Assembly (NCBI GenBank): GCA_045539515.1
Contig: JAZQFN010000039.1
Coordinates: forward strand, 18,955-82,954
Direction: 5' to 3'
Source of the DNA: RGIG8748 sp045539515
GTDB lineage: Bacteria; Bacillota; Clostridia; UMGS1810
Length of the DNA: 64,000 nt
Program-made: the position numbers and the translations under genes
The notes under the pieces: model-generated
The model's database searches: none
What the model was told of the DNA's origin: nothing
The model's input: the letters and a program-made list of their open reading frames with translations, nothing else
Shown here: positions 25,928 through 33,308 of the stretch, one piece after another
How positions within the stretch are numbered: the first letter of the stretch is position 1
Layout: each line of letters starts with the position of its first letter

Positions 25928-26611
25928 TTATATAGTATTTGTGATACAGTCAAGAATCTGGGAATATCCGTATTCTTCAAGACCCTTTCCTGCTTTGGAA
26001 GTAAAGTGAATTACGTTATCCCATGTATCTGTAATGGTTGTCCAGAATGGCTCTTCGGGAGCAAAAAGGACAAGTCTCTTTGCCTTCTGTTCTATAACTC
26101 CGGGATTCTGTGCATCGCCCCACCAAGCTGTAAGCTCGCTGAAATCTCTTGCCATACCCTGGGGATAATTTGGCTGGTTAATGCCGTATCCGATAGGATG
26201 TGTATTGGCATCGGTCCACACAACAATAACCTGTCTTCTCTTGGTTCCGCCGGTATTCCAGTCGGACTTAATAGCATAAGCGAGAGCTTCCAGACCGTCT
26301 TCGGGGTCATCTCCACCGCCGAAAGCTTCTATACTGCGTACACATCTTTCAAAATCAGCAGCCTGCGCAGGAAGAGAGAAGAAGTCTGTAGCAAGCATAG
26401 CCTCTTCGCCATCGGCAACATAATCGCGGAATGCAACAACCTTTACTCTGAGCTCGTCAATGGTCTTTTGCTTTGCTGCCATTGCATTAACTATATCGTT
26501 GTAAAAATGAAGGGCATTGTTTTTAACCATATCAATGGCTCCGCCCATTGAACCTGTGGCATCAATGCAAAATACCATATCCACATTATAAGTAATTCTG
26601 TAGTTTGACAT
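25928..26611 (-). CDS. von Willebrand factor A-domain protein (TerY-like)
   Basis: The 227-residue protein is nearly all one vWA domain. The MIDAS metal site is DATGSM (D17, T19, S21), with further conserved VKVVAFRDYVADGE and VIVVWTDANTHPIG. No signal or membrane helix is present. TerY-type vWA proteins are thought to bind or scaffold phosphorylated partners together with a dedicated PP2C and kinase. CGGAGG precedes the ATG. It lies 20 bases before the PP2C gene. Confidence 0.92.
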   Translation of the reverse strand: MSNYRITYNVDMVFCIDATGSMGGAIDMVKNNALHFYNDIVNAMAAKQKTIDELRVKVVAFRDYVADGEEAMLATDFFSLPAQAADFERCVRSIEAFGGGDDPEDGLEALAYAIKSDWNTGGTKRRQVIVVWTDANTHPIGYGINQPNYPQGMARDFSELTAWWGDAQNPGVIEQKAKRLVLFAPEEPFWTTITDTWDNVIHFTSKAGKGLEEYGYSQILDCITNTI

Positions 26612-26629
26612 AACTTTATCCTCCGTTAA

Positions 26630-27088
26630 TTATAATTTATTTACAGATTTAAAAAACGATTTTCCGTCAGTTGATGCCGGAGCGCTTTTGCGCGGCGGCG
26701 GTGCAACATCAACAGGTGCGGAAACCGGCTTTTCATACGCAGGTTTGCTCGCGTGGTATGTAGGACTTAAAGGAGCCGGCGTATACCTTGGCGGTTCTGC
26801 ATCTATACGGGTTTTTTCTGTTTTGGTATATTCGTGTCCGTGAGATTCCTCAGGTCCCGAGCAGGGACAAATCTGCCCGCTTCTCAGAACTCTGCCGCAT
26901 TTAAGACAAAACTCTGTACTGGGCATTTCAGATATGGGAGGCATCATAGGCATTGTTTCTTCGTCAAAACTGTTCTCCGGCATATACATATCTCCCATTG
27001 AAAGCTCACCACTATTTACCGGCGAACCGCAAAAACCGCAAAATGCCACATCATCATTTATAACTTTTCCGCATTTTTTACATATCAT
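26630..27088 (-). CDS. Double zinc-ribbon protein with kinase-like C-terminal tail
   Basis: The 152-residue protein has an N-terminal zinc ribbon CKKCGKVINDDVAFCGFCG and a second one FCLKCGRVLRSGQICPC (about residues 61-77). A long Pro-rich linker (APAPPRKSAP-like) follows and the chain ends SFFKSVNKL. The tail closely matches the FFRQVTKL end of the kinase. It has no membrane segment. AGGAGTGAC precedes the ATG. It is the second gene of the operon. It may be a soluble adaptor or substrate of the kinase (inference). Confidence 0.82.
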   Translation of the reverse strand: MICKKCGKVINDDVAFCGFCGSPVNSGELSMGDMYMPENSFDEETMPMMPPISEMPSTEFCLKCGRVLRSGQICPCSGPEESHGHEYTKTEKTRIDAEPPRYTPAPLSPTYHASKPAYEKPVSAPVDVAPPPRKSAPASTDGKSFFKSVNKL

Positions 27089-27094
27089 TTGTTG

Positions 27095-27676
27095 TCACTC
27101 CTCCAAATAAGGGATAAAAGGTTCTACTTCCTCATCCGGCTTATCCTCCCGGATTTTCGGGTTTTGAATGGAATTGATATCTTCGGTGTTAATTCCATCT
27201 TGAGGCTTTGATTCAGAAGGATTATCTGTAGACGGAAGTTCGTCAGGGGGATTACCCTCAACGGGAGAATCATTATCCTCGGAAGATTCCAGACCTTCTT
27301 CAACAGATTTTTTAACCTCATCATAAAGACTGTCATATATTTCATCAACTGTCTTGGGTTCCTCAATAGGAGTAACCTGCTCTTCCCCGGGCATAATAAC
27401 CCAGATGAGCAATCCGACAAGTAATGCCAGCGTACAGGCTCCTCCTACAATAAGCGGGATGAACTTCTTTACACTTACGCCATGTGGCACATATCCACCG
27501 GTATGCATGCGTGCTTCAAAGGGCACAGCAGGCTCCATCGCAAGGCTACGCACAGGCGCGGCAATACTTGCAATATCTCCCATAGGAGAACAGCCCTCCA
27601 TAACGACCGGTTCTTTGCAATATTTACATTCGGTTGTTTCGTACTCTATTTTTTTACCGCATTTTATACATATCAT
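27095..27676 (-). CDS. Zinc-ribbon membrane protein with acidic ectodomain
   Basis: The 193-residue protein starts with a zinc ribbon CIKCGKKIEYETTECKYCKE. A linker follows, then one membrane helix near residue 85-108 (LIVGGACTLALLVGLLIWVIM), then a Glu/Asp/Pro/Ser-rich outside tail. ATG at 27676 is chosen; a TTG two codons earlier is nearer to AAGGA. It is the first gene of the operon. Membrane-bound zinc-ribbon proteins are frequent partners in kinase modules, suggesting a sensor or membrane anchor, but this is inferred. Confidence 0.8.
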   Translation of the reverse strand: MICIKCGKKIEYETTECKYCKEPVVMEGCSPMGDIASIAAPVRSLAMEPAVPFEARMHTGGYVPHGVSVKKFIPLIVGGACTLALLVGLLIWVIMPGEEQVTPIEEPKTVDEIYDSLYDEVKKSVEEGLESSEDNDSPVEGNPPDELPSTDNPSESKPQDGINTEDINSIQNPKIREDKPDEEVEPFIPYLEE

Positions 27677-27712
27677 TTGCAATCATTTCCTTATAATAGG
27701 CTATATACCCTT

Positions 27713-27741
27713 ATATTATTATTTTTTAATCATTTTGTCAA
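27713..27741 (-). promoter_or_regulatory. Promoter for the kinase/phosphatase/vWA operon
   Basis: TTGACA (27741-27736) and TAATAT (27718-27713) on the minus strand have 17-base spacing. A second TTGACA lies 12 bases further upstream (27753-27748). Confidence 0.65.
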
Positions 27742-27777
27742 TTATTTTGTCAAGTATTTATATATTCTACAAAAACA

Positions 27778-27806
27778 TTGACAGATTTTTTGATTGAGAT
27801 TACAAT
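27778..27806 (+). promoter_or_regulatory. Promoter for the transposase gene
   Basis: TTGACA (27778-27783) and TACAAT (27801-27806) are spaced by 17 bases, divergent from the operon promoter 40 bases to the left. Confidence 0.65.
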
Positions 27807-27871
27807 ATAGATGTAAGGTTTAATCATCAAAAATACAAAAAGTTGATTGAGAAAATAGAAAGAGTATAAAA

Positions 27872-29479
27872 ATGGATGAAAAAAGTTTTGAAAAACTGCT
27901 TGAAGTTGTCAAAGAATTAACTCCTGCTCAATTCAAGGAGCTAACAAAGGCTTATGCAACAAAAAACAGACTGCCTGAAAAGACAGTCTGGGAAAACGCG
28001 GTCTATGGCGTAGCAGAGCAACACCTTATTAAAGCCGGTGTCAATAATTGCTGTCCCGAGTGCGGCTCAATTTCCATAAGTTGCAACGGAAAAAGCAAAG
28101 CTGGAATACAAGTGTATTTCTGCAAAGATTGCAGAAATACATATACACGATTTTCGGGAACTTTGCTTGAACGAAGCCGATATCCATGGGACGTGTGGGT
28201 AGAAGTTTTGAGAATGACCCTTAGCGATTATTCCGTAGAAAAAATGAAATCTCGACTTGAAAGTGACTTCGGGTGTGAAGGTATCAGTATAGAAACACTT
28301 TTTTATATGAGACTAAAACTAATCTATGCTATGGCAGCCATGCCACTTCCAAAACTTTCTGGTGTCATACAAGCAGATGAAACCGTCTTGTATGAAAGCC
28401 AAAAGGGAAGCAAAAAAGGACTTGTTAGTTACATTAAAGGAGAAGAAAGAAAACCGAGAGTCGGCAGATGCCCCAGTAAATATGGTACACTTGGTGCTGA
28501 GTTTTCAACCATACTGACCTTGATAGACGATAGAGGATATTGTGTCTGCCGATTTGTTAGTCTGGGCAGAGCCACCGTAGAGCATGTAACTGACCTTTTT
28601 GAGGAAGCCTGCTATATACCAGCCTTTGTATGTACTGATGGAAACACAATTTACAGTGCCTACTGCGATGCAGTTGATATACCGCACTACATAAAGCCTT
28701 CGGGGTATAATACAATAATTGATAAGGCTATGCTTAAACCCGATTGCGGTAAATCTCCCGAAGAAATCTCTCAATACAACACCAGAACGATAGAGAGATT
28801 ATATAAAAATGGCGAGATTGACCGCATAGAACACAGGGAAGATTTGAGTTACAGCGAATTCAAAAAAATCAAAAAATCCCATAAACTCAATCTTGCCCGC
28901 GTTAATGAATTGCATTCCGATATCAAACTGACACTTGAAAGAAAAATGACCAACATAGCTACAAAATACTTACCTGCATATATAGGATTTTTCACTTACC
29001 GCCGTAACTGGCGCGTTGAATACGGGCATTATCCAACCAGCACCACCGATGCCGAAAAAATCCTTGAAGAATTGCTCCCGTTAAAGGTGGCACCAACAAA
29101 ATCAGAGCTCAAAGCGGTCACTCTCAACCCACCCAAACCTTCAGGTCGATTTATGCAACTCCTTAAAGAAAAAACGGAAATTGCCCGCCAGCATACGGCA
29201 AACAAATATTTTAAATATGATTCGGAAGATATACCAAGTTTTAACATAAGGGAAATCTTGCTTGACGCTCCCCGTGTCCGTCTCAATGAGCTCGCCAAAT
29301 CCCATAACATCAAAGGTTATACTAAAATGTCTCAATGGGTACTTGCATCAACTCTTGCCAAACTTCCCGATGCAGAGGGGATTGTCGTTGATTTAATTAC
29401 CACATATCGGCATTATGAGATTGCGGAAGAAGATATCCTCTATCTTAAATCCTTGAAATACGGAAAGAAAAAAGACTAA
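27872..29479 (+). CDS. IS1595/ISXO2-type transposase with C-terminal extension
   Basis: The 535-residue protein has an N-terminal zinc ribbon (C61-x2-C64, C84-x2-C87: CPECG ... CKDC). The ISXO2-like RNase-H core has catalytic candidates D169 (IQADETVL), D256 (VCTDGNT) and the family's N345/H348 (RVNELHSDIK), followed by TKYLPAYIGFFTYRRNW. The last 140 residues are additional; residues about 468-500 (RVRLNELAKSHNIKGYTKMS) look like a SAP/Rho-N-type nucleic-acid-binding helix pair. No terminal inverted repeats were identified, so element borders are unknown. The stop codon lies in a bidirectional terminator. Confidence 0.85.
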   Translation: MDEKSFEKLLEVVKELTPAQFKELTKAYATKNRLPEKTVWENAVYGVAEQHLIKAGVNNCCPECGSISISCNGKSKAGIQVYFCKDCRNTYTRFSGTLLERSRYPWDVWVEVLRMTLSDYSVEKMKSRLESDFGCEGISIETLFYMRLKLIYAMAAMPLPKLSGVIQADETVLYESQKGSKKGLVSYIKGEERKPRVGRCPSKYGTLGAEFSTILTLIDDRGYCVCRFVSLGRATVEHVTDLFEEACYIPAFVCTDGNTIYSAYCDAVDIPHYIKPSGYNTIIDKAMLKPDCGKSPEEISQYNTRTIERLYKNGEIDRIEHREDLSYSEFKKIKKSHKLNLARVNELHSDIKLTLERKMTNIATKYLPAYIGFFTYRRNWRVEYGHYPTSTTDAEKILEELLPLKVAPTKSELKAVTLNPPKPSGRFMQLLKEKTEIARQHTANKYFKYDSEDIPSFNIREILLDAPRVRLNELAKSHNIKGYTKMSQWVLASTLAKLPDAEGIVVDLITTYRHYEIAEEDILYLKSLKYGKKKD

Positions 29480-29504
29480 AACCACAACACGGTTTTAGTC
29501 TTTT
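29470..29504. terminator. Bidirectional terminator between transposase and 29534 gene
   Basis: GACTAAAACC and GGTTTTAGTC (29474-29483, 29491-29500) are flanked by A-run and T-run, so it can act in both directions. Confidence 0.85.
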
Positions 29505-29533
29505 ACTTTTTATCACAAACCACAGCCACCAGC

Positions 29534-29830
29534 CTACCTCATTTCTACCCTTAACAAAACTTTACCATTACCCACAAATTCATAATCTGTTATCAAAATC
29601 ATAGCAGACTCAATATTCTTTTGAAATGCTTCATATTTTTTTGAATTTGTTATTGTAACAAGTAAATCAGTTCTTGCAACGATATCTCCATCGTCAGCAA
29701 AGTTCTTTGCTTTTTCTGCTTCTGCCGCTACAGCTTCGGCTAAAATAGCCTCAATTTTAGCGACAGTAGCAATTTCCTTAATACCATTTCCAGCATCCGG
29801 AGATGGGGAATTTGATTTTTTTCTTGGCAT
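29534..29830 (-). CDS. Small hypothetical protein in accessory island
   Basis: The 98-residue protein is unrecognised. It begins MPRKKSNSPSPDAGNG, then an Ala/Glu-rich helix (AEAVAAEAEKAKN), then a beta-rich end (LLVTITNSKKYEAFQ ... GKVLLRVEMR). A strong AAAGGGGGTG ribosome site, similar to that of its upstream neighbour, precedes the ATG. It is probably co-transcribed with the 29896-30297 gene from the promoter near 30590 and ends in the shared terminator with the transposase. Confidence 0.65.
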   Translation of the reverse strand: MPRKKSNSPSPDAGNGIKEIATVAKIEAILAEAVAAEAEKAKNFADDGDIVARTDLLVTITNSKKYEAFQKNIESAMILITDYEFVGNGKVLLRVEMR

Positions 29831-29895
29831 CGCTTTGCACCCCCTTTACTCATAAATTCCGTATCCCACCCAAACACCCACAAAATAGAATTTAA

Positions 29896-30297
29896 TTATA
29901 GCATACCACAAGAAAACTTGAATTCTTTAAGTTGTCTGTCAAGTTCTGCTTCTTGTTGAGCCATTATCCTATACTTTTCATAACTGAATTCAGGTTCTTC
30001 TGCTACTCTTAAAATAACCCTCTTATCTTCAAGCAGAGTTAGCCTGGCAAAAATGCTCTGTCTATCAAAGTCTGTTGCGAGAGCCCAGATACTTGATATA
30101 CCCAGAACATCCCCTTCTTCGAGAGTTGCAATAAAATTATCCAGAACATCCTTGCACCCCTCAATCTCAACAGCCTCCACAACAGCCTCATACTTTATCT
30201 CATCTGGAAAAAGTCTATTTTTGGCTGAATCAACAGTTATTAAGTCTAACCTATTAACCCCGTATTGAAAGTATGTACCCTCAGTAAGCTTTTTCAC
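29896..30297 (-). CDS. Small protein with faint serine-recombinase-like segment
   Basis: The 133-residue protein starts at GTG 30297, with GGGGGGTG 7 bases upstream. The segment GCKDVLDNFIATLEEGDVLG followed by ISSIWALATDFDR and RVILRVAEEP has the spacing of the GDvLvv-xxLDRLaR ... RvxfxxltEp part of small serine resolvases. The N-terminal YxRvS catalytic motif is absent and the LDRL arginines are not kept. It could be a degenerate or regulatory derivative, or an unrelated protein. It is the first gene behind the structured leader at 30298-30570. Confidence 0.6.
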   Translation of the reverse strand: MKKLTEGTYFQYGVNRLDLITVDSAKNRLFPDEIKYEAVVEAVEIEGCKDVLDNFIATLEEGDVLGISSIWALATDFDRQSIFARLTLLEDKRVILRVAEEPEFSYEKYRIMAQQEAELDRQLKEFKFSCGML

Positions 30298-30352
30298 TTT
30301 TTCACCCCCCTTTAGGTGTCAGTTATAAGTGTCATAAAAAACACTATATTTT

Positions 30353-30445
30353 TTAGTCACCACTTTTTTTATTGTGTTTGCTCATCCAAAACACCTTTTT
30401 TGAACTTATAAAGTTATCAATTTTACCATAGGTGTCATAGAACAT
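30353..30445 (-). CDS. Possible 30-codon leader ORF
   Basis: Directly after the T-run of the leader hairpin, an ATG opens a 30-codon frame (MFYDTYGKIDNFISSKKVFW, then MSKHNKKSGD) that stops 55 bases before the GTG of the next gene. It has a protein-like composition but no clear ribosome site. It may be a leader peptide, a fragment, or chance. Confidence 0.25.
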   Translation of the reverse strand: MFYDTYGKIDNFISSKKVFWMSKHNKKSGD

Positions 30446-30449
30446 AAAA

Positions 30450-30478
30450 AGGTGCTTTTGCATTCTGCAAAAGCACCT
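30450..30478 (-). terminator. Terminator-like hairpin inside the leader of the 29896 gene (attenuator candidate)
   Basis: A perfect 13-bp stem, AGGTGCTTTTGCA with TGCAAAAGCACCT and a 3-base loop, is followed on the minus strand by TTTTTATG. It lies about 85 bases after the promoter and 150 bases before the gene. An upstream AAGCACCT (30550-30543, minus) could pair with the hairpin's 5' arm and act as antiterminator. Confidence 0.6.
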
Positions 30479-30569
30479 AAAAACTAGATCTATATCTATT
30501 CTATTGTTATACCACCATCAAACCACCAACCACCTAACAATAAGGTGCTTGTTTAACTTTACATATAAT

Positions 30570-30598
30570 ATTATACCATAAAATGGGTTTTGAGTCAA
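30570..30598 (-). promoter_or_regulatory. Promoter for the 29896/29534 gene pair
   Basis: TTGACT (30598-30593) and TATAAT (30575-30570) on the minus strand have 17-base spacing. Transcription would start near 30563, leaving a leader of about 265 bases. Confidence 0.75.
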
Positions 30599-30716
30599 CA
30601 ACCAGAAATGAAATTCGATAAAAAAATTTTATTTTTTTCGGATGAGCCTTAATTGTTGAATTTGTAGCGATTATCTTTCTATTATATTGACATTCAATAT
30701 AAAATCAGTAATTATG

Positions 30717-30746
30717 TTGCCAAAATCCTAATCTTTATGATATAAT
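30717..30746 (+). promoter_or_regulatory. Promoter for the nuclease-like gene
   Basis: TTGCCA (30717-30722) and TATAAT (30741-30746) are spaced by 18 bases, 34 bases before the ATG at 30780. Confidence 0.55.
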
Positions 30747-30779
30747 AAAAGAAAATGCAACGAAACAGGAAGATAAATT

Positions 30780-31697
30780 ATGTATTTTATATTTGACAAG
30801 ATAGAAGAAAGAGACGTCGATTTTATTGTTATGCGTGCATTCACGGAGCTCCCTAAATTTTCTTCTCTTTTTCTCAAAAAAATAGGTTATCAATCGGCAA
30901 ATATAATCAGCGTTGAACATTCCTTTACTGATAACGAACTTGGCGAATCAGATATTACGGTTATTGTCATGATTGAAAATAAGCGGATTGGCTTGTTGAT
31001 AGAAAACAAGATTGACGCAAAGGCAATGCCAGAACAATGCGCCCGATACACTCAACGGGGTGACAGAGGAATTAGAAGAGGCGAATACGACGATTTTGCT
31101 GTATTCCTTATAGCACCTCAGTCTTACATAGACAGTAATGACGAAGCACAAAAATATATAAATCGAATCCCTTACGAAGAAATTCTCCAATTCTTTGTGG
31201 CTACTGATAAAGTTTATGATGCCGAAATCATAAGGGCAGCAATTGAGAAACAAGCGCAGGGCTATACTGTACAAGAAGTTCCCGCGATAACAGAATTCTG
31301 GAAAAGTCTTTATAATTATTGTTGTGCATCCGACAAACATATTGAAATGTATGCAGTTGATGGACCGAAAGGCCCGAGGTCAACTTGGCCTCAATTCAAA
31401 ATTCCGCTAAAAGGTGCTGCACTTTACTATAAAGCAAACCAAGGCGTTTGTGATTTGCAATTTAGCGGAAAGCTCCATGACAGTCTTCGATTGAAAACAG
31501 AATTAGCAAAATTTATTGATGAAGATATGCACTGGGCAGACACAGGTGCTTCTTTGAGTTTGCGTGTCAAAACAATGCCAATGGACTTGAAAAAACCATT
31601 TGAAGGCTACATTACGGAAATAGACACGATGTTGAGTGCTATTGAAAAATTGACAATTTTGGCTGTGAAATTAAATGACATTGGATATATACTATAA
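30780..31697 (+). CDS. PD-(D/E)XK nuclease superfamily protein
   Basis: The 305-residue protein carries the PD-(D/E)XK signature ESDITVIVMI ... LLIENKIDA (D58, E75, K77), then a glutamine in EQCARY, as in the PDDEXK_4-like families. The C-terminal half (about 165-305) is mixed alpha/beta and unassigned. AGGAAGAT precedes the ATG. It stands in the accessory island with its own promoter and converges on the 31735 gene. Proteins of this type often serve restriction or phage defence, but the target is unknown. Confidence 0.75.
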   Translation: MYFIFDKIEERDVDFIVMRAFTELPKFSSLFLKKIGYQSANIISVEHSFTDNELGESDITVIVMIENKRIGLLIENKIDAKAMPEQCARYTQRGDRGIRRGEYDDFAVFLIAPQSYIDSNDEAQKYINRIPYEEILQFFVATDKVYDAEIIRAAIEKQAQGYTVQEVPAITEFWKSLYNYCCASDKHIEMYAVDGPKGPRSTWPQFKIPLKGAALYYKANQGVCDLQFSGKLHDSLRLKTELAKFIDEDMHWADTGASLSLRVKTMPMDLKKPFEGYITEIDTMLSAIEKLTILAVKLNDIGYIL

Positions 31698-31736
31698 AAG
31701 AATTACGGCAACCGTGCATCGGTTGCCGTAATTCTT
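31698..31736. terminator. Bidirectional terminator, perfect 17-bp stem
   Basis: AAGAATTACGGCAACCG and CGGTTGCCGTAATTCTT pair around a 5-base loop. It is shared by the convergent genes ending at 31697 and 31735, and overlaps the latter's stop codon. Confidence 0.9.
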
Positions 31737-32841
31737 ATTTTGCATAGGCTTCTAATTCTCTTTTTATACAATTTAGTTCTCTTTCTAATGCTTGTTTTTC
31801 TTCCTTATTTTGCATATACTCACTAAACAAAGCGGAATATTTATTATCGGACATAATTAAAAATTTATTTATGCTATCGGGATATTGTAATTTCTTAACT
31901 CCATCTGCAAATTCCACCTCGACAATGTTACCACTACAAGCGATTATAGTACCAGAGCCCCATTTTGCGTGGGAGACTTTTTCACCCGATACATCGGGCA
32001 AGGCTATTTCCGAAGATATTTTTTCAAGTTCAAGGGAAAGTTCCGTAAACTTTTCTAACAAGAATTCTCTTTTCTCTGCCGTCTCCGCAAGCTTCATTCT
32101 CTGCTTTGTTGATAATTTTTTCAATGTTGGGACATTCTTATACAAATTATAAGCCTTTGCACAATAAATGATGTCGTAAACCAGAATATGACCGCTATCA
32201 TTGAAATTGTCAACGGTCTTCATACGCTCATTGTATAACTGCATAATGGTTTCATTATGTTTCAATTCTTCCAAGAGTTCGTCACACATTTTATAATATT
32301 TTTTGAGACTAAAAGTGTTTCCGCTTCCGAAATCATCCCCGAATTCAATACAGTTCGCCCATTCAGTGGCTTCGGTGGCTTTGAATATGTAATTTTCTTC
32401 GGGTCTCCACAAGTTCAAGTAGTAAATGACATTATTCCGCTGTTGAGGATATTTCCAAGAACCTTTTGCATAAAGTTCTATGTGTGAATTGATTTTGTCA
32501 ATGAAATTTTCAATTCTATTTTGTCTGGCATCAATATCGCCATTGTCTTCAGAATATAAATCCCTGAAACTTTCCCGAACAAACTCTATTTCTTCATTGT
32601 GATTGAGAAGCATTAGGATGCCACCTATCGGCTGCACCGTAGAATTATCAATCAAATTGCTCATTTCCTTAAATGCACTTTTGAACATTGCTTGAAAATC
32701 TGAGGCATCAATATCCCAATTTGCCTTAAAGCAAGACTCTGCTCGCCATTTATATCCTTCGTCGTGTCCGCTAATATCATTAAGTTCGTCATACCTTTCT
32801 ATGTATTGAGTCAGTATATTGTGTAAATGTATCTTATTCAT
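31735..32841 (-). CDS. Hypothetical protein with C-terminal Tudor-like module
   Basis: The 368-residue protein has an unassigned helical N-terminal part, including WKYPQQRNNVIYYLNLWRPE and CIEFGDDFGSGNTF. Near residues 285-330 a small beta module SHAKWGSGTIIACSGNIVEV then FADGVKKLQYP resembles the Tudor-like repeat VxHxkFGxGxV at the end of UvrD/PcrA helicases. A Glu/Lys coiled coil ends it. ATG at 32841 is chosen, with GGGTGA 8 bases upstream; a TTG at 32862 is less likely. It is convergent with the nuclease-like gene. DNA or RNA polymerase binding is possible but inferred. Confidence 0.7.
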   Translation of the reverse strand: MNKIHLHNILTQYIERYDELNDISGHDEGYKWRAESCFKANWDIDASDFQAMFKSAFKEMSNLIDNSTVQPIGGILMLLNHNEEIEFVRESFRDLYSEDNGDIDARQNRIENFIDKINSHIELYAKGSWKYPQQRNNVIYYLNLWRPEENYIFKATEATEWANCIEFGDDFGSGNTFSLKKYYKMCDELLEELKHNETIMQLYNERMKTVDNFNDSGHILVYDIIYCAKAYNLYKNVPTLKKLSTKQRMKLAETAEKREFLLEKFTELSLELEKISSEIALPDVSGEKVSHAKWGSGTIIACSGNIVEVEFADGVKKLQYPDSINKFLIMSDNKYSALFSEYMQNKEEKQALERELNCIKRELEAYAK

Positions 32842-33072
32842 AGTACAAATCACCCGTTCCAATTATTTCATAACTATTATATCTCAATTTCATAGTATTT
32901 TCAATATTGTTGAAATAATTTGGAAGATTTTAATAAAAATACGCTTGATTCATTGTTGTTTCGGCACCGGCTACAGTTATTATAAAACTTTGGACACCGG
33001 TTATAAAACAAACCACAGTGTTTATAAAAAACTTGGCTTTTTTATAAATCGACTTTTGCCTGTTATCTCAAC

Positions 33073-33105
33073 AAAAAAGCACCGTCTATCAAAACGGAGC
33101 TTTTT
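33073..33105. terminator. Orphan terminator hairpin
   Basis: AAAAAGCACCGT and ACGGAGCTTTTT form a stem with one internal mismatch and flanking A and T runs. No gene ends immediately before it on either strand. Confidence 0.55.
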
Positions 33106-33258
33106 CTCTTTTACCTATTGTCAATTTTGACATCTTTTTTTAACGATACATTGAAATCTCAACTTTTTATTTATCTCGGTCTAAATGGAATATATAATCA
33201 AGTATTTTAATATTATAGGTGCTTTTGACGCAATAAACACTCCAAACGAACAAAACAC

Positions 33259-33287
33259 TTGATATTCTTCAATTAAAATAATATAAT
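33259..33287 (+). promoter_or_regulatory. Promoter for rsmA
   Basis: TTGATA (33259-33264) and TATAAT (33282-33287) are spaced by 17 bases, 21 bases before the ATG. Confidence 0.7.
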
Positions 33288-33308
33288 TGTTTCATTGGAG
33301 TGATTTTT

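Larger units (their letters stand above)
30298..30779. other. Gene-poor spacer with divergent promoters and structured leader
   Basis: Apart from the possible 30-codon frame, the spacer holds a minus-strand promoter with a roughly 265-base leader containing a terminator-like hairpin, and a plus-strand promoter for the nuclease-like gene. GGTGTCAT and AAGGTG motifs recur several times in it. Confidence 0.6.
32842..33308. other. 467-bp gene-free gap at the island's right edge
   Basis: The gap holds three imperfect TTATAAAAC-type repeats (about 32978-33050), an orphan terminator hairpin (33073-33105) and the rsmA promoter. No protein-like frame with a ribosome site was seen. It may mark the right border of the accessory island. 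Confidence 0.5.

Noticed and set aside
27707..29560. Terminal inverted repeats of the IS1595-type transposase
   Set aside because: No matching inverted ends or target duplications were found by eye, so no mobile-element borders are given.
32960..33060. TTATAAAAC repeats as a CRISPR-like array
   Set aside because: Only three imperfect short units with irregular spacing are present.
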